A DNA stretch of 64,000 nt, from contig NZ_JACTVA010000021.1 in assembly GCF_014490485.1 (NCBI RefSeq), forward strand, positions 24,219-88,218, given 5' to 3'. This document shows positions 15,145 to 22,778 of this stretch, piece after piece. A program made the position numbers and the translations under genes. The first letter of the stretch is position 1. The number at the start of each line of letters is the position of its first letter. The DNA comes from Teichococcus aerophilus (GTDB lineage: Bacteria > Pseudomonadota > Alphaproteobacteria > Acetobacterales > Acetobacteraceae). The notes under the pieces were generated by a model, which was not told the DNA's origin, ran no database searches, and saw only the letters and a list, made by a program, of their open reading frames with translations.

Positions 15145-16929
15145 ATGGCACGCGCGAAAGCAGCCGCCGCCCCGGCGGGCCGCAAGACAAGCGGCAAGGC
15201 CCCGGCAACGCCGGGCCTCTCGCAAGGATTGCTGCAAGGCGGCCGGATCGTGCAGATCCAGGGCGGCGACCCTGACGTGCCCGCCTTCTCGATCGAATTG
15301 GTGACGCCGGAGAGCGCGACCGAGCTGCTGCAGCGCAAGCGCCCCAGCGCCGCCGAGAACCCCGCCGCCATCAACGCCTATGCCGAGGCGATGCGCGAAG
15401 GCCGCTGGGTTCTCAACGGCATGCCGCTGATCCTCTCCCGCGCCGGCGTGTTGCTGGATGGCGTGCAGCGGCTGCGTGCCTGCATCAAGGCCGGCGTGCC
15501 GTTCCTTACCGTGCTGGCGCAGAACATCCCGGACGACGTGCTGCACACGATCGACCAGCAGCGCCGCCGCTCCTTCGCCGGTGTGCTGGAAACGCGGGGC
15601 ATCCCGCACGCCCATGCCTTGCAGTCGGCCCTGGTCAAGCTGATTCGCTACGACGACGGCAAGATGTTGCGCGGTGCCGGCACTGCTTCCTGGTCCCGCA
15701 TGGACCGAGTGCTGCGCGCCAACCCGGACCTGGAGCTGGCGGTGAAGATGTCGCTGGAAAGCGATGCCAGCGTGTTGTCGGAAGCCGTGCGGACGCCACT
15801 GTTGTTCATGGGCTTCCGGGTCGACAAGGCCGCGACCCGCCGCTTCCTGGACGCCGTAGCGAACCCCGAGAAATACACCCCGATGGAGCCGGGCGCGCGG
15901 GTGCGCGACCTGATCGACATCACCCGCGGCGACCCGACGACGCGGTTGAAGCCGGTCACGCTCTTCGCCGTCTGCATCAAGGCCCTGAACGCGACCTTCA
16001 GCGGCGAGCACCTGCGCAGCTACGCCTGGCTGGACAAGAGCGTGAACCCGACCAAGGGCGAGGACTTCCCCGCCCTCGACGGCTATGGCGGGCTGAACGA
16101 CCCCGGCCATGCGGACGAGACGGAAGAGACCGCCCACCAGCTGCGCGAGGCGGTGGAGCGGCTGGCCGCCGAGGAAGGCGTCTACCCTCTGGCCATCGAG
16201 ACGGTGACGCCGGAGATGGCGGAGGACTACCTCACCCACAACACGCGCAACCGTAAGATCGTCGCCGCGCATGTGGATGCCATTGCCCGCGACATCCGTG
16301 CCGGCAACTGGATGATGAACGCGCAGCCCATCTGCTTCGCTCGCGACGGCCGGCTGCTCAACGGCCAGCACCGGCTCTCTGCCGTGCTGCAGGCCGGCGA
16401 GGCGATCGAGGTGCCGGTGATGCGCGGCCTGCCGGAGGAGGCCTATGCCACCTACGACATCCACGCCAAGAAGGGCCCGCAGCTGGGCGCCGCGCTGGAC
16501 AATTTCGGCGACAAGCCGCTGGTGGCCGCCGCCGCCGTCCTCCTCTGGAAGCGCGAACTGAAGCCCAGCGGCATCCGCAACGCCAAGCCCACCCCTTCCG
16601 AAGTGATGAAGATCGTCGAGCAGCACCCGCGCCTGCTGGAACTGCGGACCTTCGGCCGCAAGATGATCGAGTTCGGCCGTGGTTCCGTCCTGACCTATGC
16701 CGCCTATTGCATCGAGCGCGACGATCCCGAACTCGGCCGCGTGTTCCTGGAGCGCTTCGAAACCGGCGCCGACCTGCCGCGCGGCCACCTGATCCTGGAA
16801 CTGCGCAAGCGCATGCAGATCATGCGGCGCGAACGCACCAGCCAGGATGAGCAACTCAAGGAGCTGCTTGCCGCCTGGGAGCGCTTCAAGGAAAAGCCCG
16901 ATCTGGAACGGCTGGCCCGCGCGTCTTGA
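15145..16929 (+). CDS. Tandem ParB/sulfiredoxin-like domain protein
   Basis: The 594-residue protein is an internal duplication. Copy 1 (about 49-300) has GRWVLNGMPLILSRAGVLLD then GVQRLRAC. Copy 2 (about 350-594) has GNWMMNAQPICFARDGRLLN then GQHRLSAVLQAG. The NGQHRL box at 406-411 is the ParB/Srx nucleotide-binding box; copy 1 has the altered DGVQRL at 105-110, lacking the histidine. Each copy continues with a helical region (copy 2: GHLILELRKRMQIMRRERTS) like that in phage and plasmid ParB-like proteins. A short basic Ala/Lys tail leads the protein. It stands alone between flagellar genes and ends in a convergent terminator repeat. Function is unknown; DNA or nucleotide binding is inferred from the fold. 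Confidence 0.75.
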   Translation: MARAKAAAAPAGRKTSGKAPATPGLSQGLLQGGRIVQIQGGDPDVPAFSIELVTPESATELLQRKRPSAAENPAAINAYAEAMREGRWVLNGMPLILSRAGVLLDGVQRLRACIKAGVPFLTVLAQNIPDDVLHTIDQQRRRSFAGVLETRGIPHAHALQSALVKLIRYDDGKMLRGAGTASWSRMDRVLRANPDLELAVKMSLESDASVLSEAVRTPLLFMGFRVDKAATRRFLDAVANPEKYTPMEPGARVRDLIDITRGDPTTRLKPVTLFAVCIKALNATFSGEHLRSYAWLDKSVNPTKGEDFPALDGYGGLNDPGHADETEETAHQLREAVERLAAEEGVYPLAIETVTPEMAEDYLTHNTRNRKIVAAHVDAIARDIRAGNWMMNAQPICFARDGRLLNGQHRLSAVLQAGEAIEVPVMRGLPEEAYATYDIHAKKGPQLGAALDNFGDKPLVAAAAVLLWKRELKPSGIRNAKPTPSEVMKIVEQHPRLLELRTFGRKMIEFGRGSVLTYAAYCIERDDPELGRVFLERFETGADLPRGHLILELRKRMQIMRRERTSQDEQLKELLAAWERFKEKPDLERLARAS

Positions 16930-17013
16930 TACGGTACTGCCCGGATGGGTGCGCTCTCGTCCTGGTATGTCGTGTTGGAGCTGTTCGAGGGGCGGAGGTT
17001 TAGATGAAGGCAA

Positions 17014-17255
17014 GGCCGGGGAATGAATTCCCCGGACCTCTTCTTTTTTCTACAAGTTTGGCGTCAGGCTTCAGGACTGAGAGCGGACGCCTTTGAAGAT
17101 TTCGATCATGGGCCACGCGGGGCTGAACTGTCAGTCGCCGGAGGTCTGAGACCTCCGGCGCACCCAGCCGTATCCCAGACCAGACCCTTCAACAGCCACG
17201 CCCGAAGAACTCGAGCAAAGAAAAGATGGAGTCCGGGGAATTCTTTCCCCGGCCT
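17014..17255. repeat. Convergent terminator repeat pair R1
   Basis: Two facing copies of one hairpin unit fill the gap between the ParB-like gene (+) and fliJ (-). Left unit: stem CCGGGGAAT (17016-17024) with ATTCCCCGG (17027-17035), followed by ACCTCTTCTTTTTTC on the plus strand. Right unit: stem CCGGGGAA (17233-17240) with TTCCCCGG (17245-17252), followed on the minus strand by a T-rich ATCTTTTCTTT. Beyond the hairpins the inner flanks also match other junctions (GAGTT...CGGGCGTGGC reading inward from the right). It works as a two-way terminator by structure; conservation suggests a dispersed repeat family (R1-R4). Confidence 0.8.
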
Positions 17256-17270
17256 TCCCTTCCGCTCCCC

Positions 17271-17684
17271 TCAAGCGTGCTGGCGTGGCCGGCGAAGCTC
17301 GGTGTCCTCGGCTTCCTGCTCCTTCCTCCGTTGCACTTTGCGCTTTGCCGTGGCTTCGGCGGCCTCCAGGGCGATTTCCAGGCGCTTGATCTCGGCGAAA
17401 TTTTCTCGCAGCGCGTCCCGCGCCACGGCTTCCTGCTGCTGCAATTGGCCGGCGGCCCAGGCGAGTTGACGGCGTTGACGGGTGTGGATGTGGGCCCAGG
17501 TGGTCCAGAGCGCCATGTCTTCGGCCTGGCCGCGGGCGTGCTCGGTTTCCTGCCGGGCCTTGGCGTCGTGCTTGGCCAGGGCTTCGGCGCCAAGCAGGGT
17601 CTGACGCTCGGCTTCCGCCAGCGCGACGCGCTTGTCGTCGGCCTGGCGGCGGGAAAGGCGGATCAGGGTGGCAAGGCCGCGCAT
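17271..17684 (-). CDS. fliJ: FliJ-family flagellar export protein
   Basis: FliJ is the coiled-coil stalk of the export ATPase, threading the FliI hexamer and contacting FlhA. The 137-residue product is almost entirely helical and charged (RGLATLIRLSRRQADDKRVA, later KRLEIALEAAEATAKRKVQR), with the length and pattern of FliJ. It is separated from fliI by 13 kb, whereas the two are often neighbours. It shares an 84-base divergent promoter region with the trypsin-like protease gene. FliJ proteins diverge quickly, so the call rests on pattern and context. Confidence 0.7.
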   Translation of the reverse strand: MRGLATLIRLSRRQADDKRVALAEAERQTLLGAEALAKHDAKARQETEHARGQAEDMALWTTWAHIHTRQRRQLAWAAGQLQQQEAVARDALRENFAEIKRLEIALEAAEATAKRKVQRRKEQEAEDTELRRPRQHA

Positions 17685-17768
17685 GGATGGGTTCCATCGA
17701 TCTCTGGCCCTGCAGAGCGGGCCGTGTTACATCAATATCCGTTTTTCGCATAAAGATCGAGAGCGCGG
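17685..17768. promoter_or_regulatory. Divergent fliJ/protease promoter with TTTTTCGCAT
   Basis: The 84-base divergent gap carries one exact copy of the recurrent word at 17742-17751 (GTTTTTCGCATAAAGATC). It lies 18 bases before the protease start and 58 bases before fliJ. Such closeness to the protease start codon means it would overlap that gene's promoter or leader. Confidence 0.5.
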
Positions 17769-18587
17769 ATGCAGCGATGGATGCGGGGCCTGCTGGCGGC
17801 CGGGGTGGTGATGATCGGGGTAGGTGCCGCGGCATCCGCCTGGCCGTCGCGGCCGGCGCCCGCTTCGGTCATGCAGGGGGTGTCTGGCACAGCGTTCGGC
17901 GTGGCGCCCGGGGTGTTGGTGACGAATGCGCATGTGGCGCTGCGGTGCCAGGCGCAGGGGCGGGCGCTGCATCTCATGGGCCATGGTGGCGGCTGGGCGG
18001 TGCTTTTGCTGGACGCGGATGCCGACCTGGCCTTGCTGCGTGGGCCGGTGACGGGCGAAGCGGTGCTGCCGCTCTCCACCGCCGCGCGGCTGCCACGGGG
18101 CGCGCCGGTGCTGGCGATGGGCTACCCAACGGAAGGTGTGGACAGCCGCGCCGCCGGCTTGCTGCGCAGCGCGCGCGGCGATGTGCTGCGCGCCACCCTG
18201 ACGGTGCATGACCCGGAGGGCGGCCGTGCCGCCAGCTTCGTCATGACCGACCGGCAGGGGCGTGAGGTCGAGCCCGGCTGGGAGGATGGCCTGCGCTATT
18301 TTGGTGCCGACAAGGCGGCGCGGCTGCGCTGGCGGGTGGAGATCGGTGCGCCGGCCGGTGGCGGCAGCTCCGGCGGGCCGGTGCTGGATGCGGCGGGGCA
18401 TGTGGTCGGGGTGGTCTATGCCGGCGGGCGCGGGCTGACGGCGGCGATACCGCTGGAGGATCTGCGCGGCCTGCTGGCCCGTGCCGGTATCGTGCCGGTG
18501 TTACGCGCCGCCTCGCTACGCCTGGACCCGGATTGGGCTGGCGTGGAGGCTGATGCGGCGCGGGCTTTGTACCGGATTACCTGCTGA
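17769..18587 (+). CDS. Trypsin-like periplasmic serine protease
   Basis: The 272-residue protein starts with a signal peptide or signal anchor (GLLAAGVVMIGVGAAASAWP, about 8-27). It has the chymotrypsin-fold triad: His55 in VTNAHV, Asp86 in DADLALL and Ser201 in GSSGGPV. GVVYAGGRG follows as in DegP/HtrA-type enzymes, but no PDZ domain is present. It should cut proteins in the periplasm; the substrate is unknown. It faces away from fliJ and converges on a secreted unknown protein, so a role in flagellar or envelope maintenance is possible but unproven. Confidence 0.82.
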   Translation: MQRWMRGLLAAGVVMIGVGAAASAWPSRPAPASVMQGVSGTAFGVAPGVLVTNAHVALRCQAQGRALHLMGHGGGWAVLLLDADADLALLRGPVTGEAVLPLSTAARLPRGAPVLAMGYPTEGVDSRAAGLLRSARGDVLRATLTVHDPEGGRAASFVMTDRQGREVEPGWEDGLRYFGADKAARLRWRVEIGAPAGGGSSGGPVLDAAGHVVGVVYAGGRGLTAAIPLEDLRGLLARAGIVPVLRAASLRLDPDWAGVEADAARALYRITC

Positions 18588-19274
18588 TCAGGCGGCGACG
18601 GGCGTCTGGTCAGTGCGGCTCTGTTGCGCCGGCGCATCCGGCAGCGGGGTGGCGTGGCCGAGCTGGGCCACCTGGAGTGCTAGCGCATCGGCGCCGGCGT
18701 CCCGCAATTGGCCGAGCAGGTCCAGCATCGCGGCGGTGAGGGAGAGGCTGTCCGGCGCGTTGTCGCTGGTCAGCAGCGGCGCTTCGGCTGGCCATGTGCG
18801 GCCGTCGGCGGCGGGGTGGCCGGCCGGCAGGCACCAGAGCTGTTCGTTGAAGGTGCGCATGGCATGCGGGGCGTGCCGGGCGGGCGCGCCGGGCTGGCTG
18901 GCCAGCAGATAGACATGGCCACCCGCACCGCTGCGGCGGTGGATTTCCCCGCCACCGGGCAGGCGGGCGGTGGAGGTCCATGGCCCTGCCCCGGCCAGCG
19001 CCAGCAGCGCGGTTTGGCGACGGCCCTGCATGTCCTGGTCGAGGATCGCCTGGGTGGCGGCCACTGGCCCGGCGGCCTGGAATTGCCGCACCACTTGAGC
19101 GAGCGTCTGGCGGGATGCGGCCTCCCCATCACATGCGGCGCCTTCCAGGGTCAGACACAGCGAGGGGTCCAGATACTCTGGCGTGAGGACCCCGAGATCC
19201 CGTTGCATGCGGGACAGGCAGAGCTGGTCCAGGGCCGTGGCGGCGGTGGTCAACAGCAGTGTCAGTCCCAGCAT
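18588..19274 (-). CDS. Hypothetical exported protein
   Basis: The 228-residue product begins MLGLTLLLTTAATALDQLCL, which reads as a signal peptide. The rest is unrecognised, with paired cysteines near the N-terminus (LCLTLEGAACDG) and in the middle (QLWCLPAGHP), suggesting a disulfide-bonded secreted protein. I chose the ATG at 19274 because AGGA lies about 8 bases upstream; an ATG at 19283 overlaps that site. Its stop abuts the convergent protease gene stop directly, with no room for a terminator between them. Confidence 0.6.
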   Translation of the reverse strand: MLGLTLLLTTAATALDQLCLSRMQRDLGVLTPEYLDPSLCLTLEGAACDGEAASRQTLAQVVRQFQAAGPVAATQAILDQDMQGRRQTALLALAGAGPWTSTARLPGGGEIHRRSGAGGHVYLLASQPGAPARHAPHAMRTFNEQLWCLPAGHPAADGRTWPAEAPLLTSDNAPDSLSLTAAMLDLLGQLRDAGADALALQVAQLGHATPLPDAPAQQSRTDQTPVAA

Positions 19275-19561
19275 GCGGCACATTCCTGTTGCAGGGCGAA
19301 GGGGCTACTCGCGTTTTGCGAGTGTCAGACTTCGCGTAATGCGTGTGTTGAAGTGGTATTACTCTCTTTTTTGACGATGTCACGCGCTGATGAAGATACT
19401 TCAAATTCGGTTAAAACCGTTGTTTTCTAGTAATTTAAAGAAGAATCTCGGCAATTTATCGCCGCCGATATCGCGTAGTGGTTGAATTTTCTCGTGTCTC
19501 TATCGAGATTATCGGAAGAAAAAGATATAAAATGAGACAAAGTCACGATTGTGAGGACGAT
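19275..19561. promoter_or_regulatory. AT-rich divergent region with an inverted repeat
   Basis: This 287-base gap is clearly richer in A and T than its surroundings. It lies between a minus-strand secreted protein and a plus-strand small secreted protein. An inverted repeat, ACTCGC/GCGAGT with a GTTTT loop, lies near 19305-19325, just upstream of the minus gene. Candidate plus-strand promoter elements include TTGAAT near 19482 and a TATAAAAT-like stretch near 19526. No gene is evident. Base composition may reflect strong promoters or foreign origin. Confidence 0.45.
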
Positions 19562-19855
19562 ATGCGCCTGTTCCCTGCCACTCTTGCCGTCCTGCTATCC
19601 GTCTCAACCGTCGCGTCCGCCCAGGGGTGGCAGGGGCGGCCTGAGCCGGGACGCCGCTCTGGCGCGCTGAATAGTTCGAACCCCCACCGCCCGGCCAATG
19701 CCTTCGACGGTGTACAGATCGATGCCAGCGCGCTGCTGGCCGAGCCCGCCCCGCCCAGCGCGGCGGAACGGGAGCCCGCACCGGTCAACCGGCCGATGTT
19801 CAGCAATGGCTGGACGCGGGACGGCTTCGGGGGCCGGCCGGGTGGCTGGCGTTGA
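19562..19855 (+). CDS. Small secreted hypothetical protein
   Basis: The 97-residue product has a clear signal peptide (MRLFPATLAVLLSVSTVASA, cleavage likely after ASA-Q). The mature part is short, rich in Pro, Gly, Arg and Asn, and probably unstructured, with RPMFSNGWTRDGFGGRPGGW at the end. I start at the ATG at 19562, where GAGGA lies 4 bases upstream, rather than at 19478. The family is not recognised. It follows the AT-rich region and precedes another small unknown gene by 11 bases. Confidence 0.6.
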   Translation: MRLFPATLAVLLSVSTVASAQGWQGRPEPGRRSGALNSSNPHRPANAFDGVQIDASALLAEPAPPSAAEREPAPVNRPMFSNGWTRDGFGGRPGGWR

Positions 19856-19866
19856 GGAACTGTCGC

Positions 19867-20202
19867 ATGAGCCTGCATGCCAAGGGCTTCGTCGTCATCC
19901 ACCGGGACCTGGGCGTCTATGTCGGCCGGGCGCCGAACCTGTCCTGTTGGTCCAAGCTGAATGCGGCCGGGCGGGTCGCGGTGGCGACCTTCCCGACCGA
20001 GGCGAAGGCGCGCTGGCATGTTGATCTATGGGAGGGCGGCTGGCCGGACGACCAGGGAGCGGTCGGGCTGAGCCTGCACGCGGTGGAGGTGGATTTGCCG
20101 GATGGCTGGGCCAGCATCGCCGCGCTGCGCGCGGCCGGGCTGGAAGAGCATCTGGGGGAGCTGGCCCATGCCGGTTGGGACAACCGGCATGGGCGCTGTT
20201 AG
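19867..20202 (+). CDS. Hypothetical protein, 111 residues
   Basis: The product starts MSLHAKGFVVIHRDLGVYVG and looks like a small alpha/beta cytoplasmic protein (WSKLNAAGRVAVATFPTEAK, later WHVDLWEGGWP). No signal peptide or membrane helix is seen, and I do not recognise the family. GAGGAA lies about 7 bases before the ATG at 19867; an upstream ATG at 19852 overlaps the previous stop. It is probably cotranscribed with the small secreted protein and converges on flgI. Confidence 0.55.
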   Translation: MSLHAKGFVVIHRDLGVYVGRAPNLSCWSKLNAAGRVAVATFPTEAKARWHVDLWEGGWPDDQGAVGLSLHAVEVDLPDGWASIAALRAAGLEEHLGELAHAGWDNRHGRC

Positions 20203-20235
20203 CTAAGCTTAGAGAGCGTCCCGTTCGATCACGCC

Positions 20236-21345
20236 CTAGATGAATTGCAGGTCGGCATGCAGGGCGCCGCTGGCCTTCAGGGCATTGAGGACCGAGATCA
20301 GGTCTCGCGGCGCCAGCCCCAGCGCGTTCAGGCCATTGACCAGGTTCTGCAGCGTGTTGGCGCGTGGCAGCACGGCGAGGCGGCGGCCACGCTGGTCATC
20401 CACCTCCACCTGCGTCCGTGGCAGCACCACCGTCTCCCCGTTGGAGAAGGGTCCGGGCTGGCTGGCAATCGGGCTCTCCGTAACGCGGATGACCAGGTTG
20501 CCGTGGGTAATGGCCACCGGCTCCACCCGCACATCGGCGCCGACGACGATGGTACCGGTCCGTTCGTCCACCACCACGCGGGCGGTGGTTTCGGGCCGCA
20601 CCTGCAGCGCCTCCATCTGCGCCACCAGGGCCGGCAGGCGGTCCCGCAGGCCGAAGGGTACCTTTACCTCCACCGTGCCGAGATCCAGCGCGGTGGCGGT
20701 GGCGGGGCCGAAGCGCGCGTTCAGCACTTCCTCGATCCGGATGGCGGTGGTGAAGTCGGGCGATCGCAGCGCCAGGCGGATGGTGTCCGCATTGCGCAGG
20801 TTCACCGGCACCTCGCGTTCCACCAGCCCGCCGCCGGGCACGCGGCCCTGGGTGGTGACGCCGCTGGAAATGGTCTGCGCCTGCCCGCCGGCCTGGAAGC
20901 CGCCGACGACGACAGGGCCCTGCGCGACGGCATAGACCTCGCCATCCGCGCCGAGCAGCGGCGTGACGATCAGCGTGCCGCCGTTCAGGCTGCGGCTGTC
21001 ACCCAGGGAGGAGACCTGGACGTCGATCGGCGTTCCCTGCCGCGCGAAAGGCGGCAGGGTGGCGGTGACGATGACCGCCGCCGTATTTCGCGTCTGCACC
21101 CGTGAATCGGCGACGTTGATGCCCATCCGCTCCAGCATCGCGGCCAGGCTCTGCTGGGTGAAGGGCGTGTTGCGCAGCTGGTCCCCGGTGCCTTGCAGGC
21201 CGATGACGAGGCCGTAGCCGACCAGCTGGTTTCCGCGCACCCCTTCGATGGTGACGATATCCTTCAGGCGCACCTGCGCCATCGCCGGCACGGCGGTGAA
21301 ACAGGCGCAGGCGAGCATGAAGGCCCGGAGGAAGCGGCGCGGCAT
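20236..21345 (-). CDS. flgI: Flagellar P-ring protein FlgI
   Basis: FlgI forms the periplasmic P ring, a bushing for the rod in the peptidoglycan. The 369-residue protein has a signal peptide (AFMLACACFTAVPAMAQ) followed by the family start VRLKDIVTIEGVRGNQLVGY then GLVIGLQGTGDQ, and a C-terminus with TLQNLVNGLNALGLAPRDLI. Length matches the family. It is the last gene of the flgE-flgK-flgL-ORF-flgI run. FlgA, its chaperone, is encoded at 43.2 kb. Confidence 0.97.
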   Translation of the reverse strand: MPRRFLRAFMLACACFTAVPAMAQVRLKDIVTIEGVRGNQLVGYGLVIGLQGTGDQLRNTPFTQQSLAAMLERMGINVADSRVQTRNTAAVIVTATLPPFARQGTPIDVQVSSLGDSRSLNGGTLIVTPLLGADGEVYAVAQGPVVVGGFQAGGQAQTISSGVTTQGRVPGGGLVEREVPVNLRNADTIRLALRSPDFTTAIRIEEVLNARFGPATATALDLGTVEVKVPFGLRDRLPALVAQMEALQVRPETTARVVVDERTGTIVVGADVRVEPVAITHGNLVIRVTESPIASQPGPFSNGETVVLPRTQVEVDDQRGRRLAVLPRANTLQNLVNGLNALGLAPRDLISVLNALKASGALHADLQFI

Positions 21346-21366
21346 GGCAGCCTTCCCTTTCCGGCT

Positions 21367-21696
21367 TCAGACAGCGTAGCGCAGGCCGGCCTCGGCCAGC
21401 GCCGCATGCGGCATCAGGCGCGGGTCCAGGCCCAGCAGCGCCCGCAGCGTGCCCAGCGCATCCTGCAGGCGCAGGCTGCCGGCGGCACCGCTGACCGGCA
21501 TCAGCGCCACGGCGCCGCGCCACAGCAGCACGGCGGCATCGCGCGCCAGCGGCGTCGCCAGCATGAAGCCCTCGCCACATTCCTCGGGCGTGCAGCCCAG
21601 GGCGTCGGCGATGGCGGCGTAGGTGGCGATGTCCTCTTCCTCCAGCGCCAGCGGGATGAAGGCGTTGGCGGTCATGGGAGCGGTGATGGCGTTCAC
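21367..21696 (-). CDS. Hypothetical protein between flgL and flgI
   Basis: The 109-residue product is not recognised. It is mainly helical and hydrophobic but lacks a clear signal peptide (LEEEDIATYAAIADALGCTP near the start, LGTLRALLGLDPRLMP near the end). It lies 21 bases upstream of flgI and 28 bases downstream of flgL on the same strand, so it is very likely cotranscribed with them. A cytosolic helper of hook-associated proteins is possible but unproven. Confidence 0.55.
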   Translation of the reverse strand: MNAITAPMTANAFIPLALEEEDIATYAAIADALGCTPEECGEGFMLATPLARDAAVLLWRGAVALMPVSGAAGSLRLQDALGTLRALLGLDPRLMPHAALAEAGLRYAV

Positions 21697-21724
21697 GTCG
21701 GATTCTCCGTTGTCCAGCTGGGGA

Positions 21725-22765
21725 TCAGAGGTAGTTAACGAGGCTCAGCGTCTGCAGCTGCGCCGTGATGGAATAGGTTGCCTGCAACTGGATCTTCAGC
21801 ATGCCGACCCGGTCGGACAGAGTGTAGTAGTCGGCACCTTCCAGAGTATTGATCTGCGCGGTCGCGGCGCTCACCGTGCGCTCCTGGATGGTCGAGACAT
21901 GCTCCAGCCTGGCTTCCTTGGTGCCGAGCGTGCCGGCCAGGGTCGTCAGGTTGCTTTGCGCGCCGCGCATCAGTTCGCCGGCGCGGCTGGCCAGGGCCGT
22001 CTTGGCCTCCTCGGTCAGCTTGCTGTTGTCGCCGCCGAGCAGCGAGGTCAGCGCCAGCGCGTGCATGGCATCCTTGAACGCCGCGTTGTCGCCGCGCACG
22101 TCATAGGCCAGGGTCTGGCCTTCGCCGATGCGGACCAGGTTGGGCGTGCCGTCGCCGGTCTTGCTGGCCGAGGTGTAGTAGTCGGCATAGAAGCCGGCGC
22201 CGCCGAAGACGTCGTCGATCTGGTCCATGACGTCCTGCACCGCCGCCGCGTCCAGCGCCGTGCCGGCATTGGCGGCCACGGCGGCATCCAGGATGGCCTT
22301 CATCTTGGTCGGCATGTCAGCGATATTACTGATCGGCCGTGCCGCGCTGTCCGTGCCGCCGAATACCTTCTGACCCTGGAAGTCGATGTTCAGCAGGTCG
22401 GCGATGGAGGCGAGGATATCCGGCGTGTCGGCGCCCAGCGTGTTGTAGCTCTGCTGCTTCAGCGCATCCGATTGCAGGATCTGCGCCGAGGTATCCTCGA
22501 GGATCTTGCCAATCGAGGTCATGGCGGTCTGCATGGTCTTCATGCGCTCGCCAGCCAGGGCGGTGGTGTTCTTGATCGCGTCGCCCTGCTGGATATCGTC
22601 GTAGAGTCGATACAGCAGCGAGGCGCCAACGCCCATCTCGCGCGCCGGGTCGCTTTTGCGGCCGGAGGCGATCTCGGCGGTCGACTGGGCGATCTGGCTT
22701 TGCAGCGACTGCAGGCTGGCCTGGCGGCCAATGGTGATGCCGGCGCCTGATACGCGGTCCATCAT
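21725..22765 (-). CDS. flgL: Hook-filament junction protein FlgL (HAP3)
   Basis: FlgL is the second junction protein between hook and filament, a flagellin relative. The 346-residue product has the FlgL pattern LQSLQSQIAQSTAEIASGRK at the N-terminus and a flagellin-like C-terminal helix (YYTLSDRVGMLKIQLQATYS). AGGAGA sits before two consecutive ATG codons at 22765 and 22762, either of which may start. It follows flgK after 13 bases. Size and order support FlgL rather than a second flagellin. Confidence 0.88.
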   Translation of the reverse strand: MMDRVSGAGITIGRQASLQSLQSQIAQSTAEIASGRKSDPAREMGVGASLLYRLYDDIQQGDAIKNTTALAGERMKTMQTAMTSIGKILEDTSAQILQSDALKQQSYNTLGADTPDILASIADLLNIDFQGQKVFGGTDSAARPISNIADMPTKMKAILDAAVAANAGTALDAAAVQDVMDQIDDVFGGAGFYADYYTSASKTGDGTPNLVRIGEGQTLAYDVRGDNAAFKDAMHALALTSLLGGDNSKLTEEAKTALASRAGELMRGAQSNLTTLAGTLGTKEARLEHVSTIQERTVSAATAQINTLEGADYYTLSDRVGMLKIQLQATYSITAQLQTLSLVNYL

Positions 22766-22778
22766 CTCGAACTCTCCT

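Noticed and set aside
15034..17013. A 659-codon minus-strand frame opposite the tandem ParB-like gene
   Set aside because: The plus-strand product has recognisable duplicated ParB-like boxes. The minus frame has none and would span two intergenic regions.
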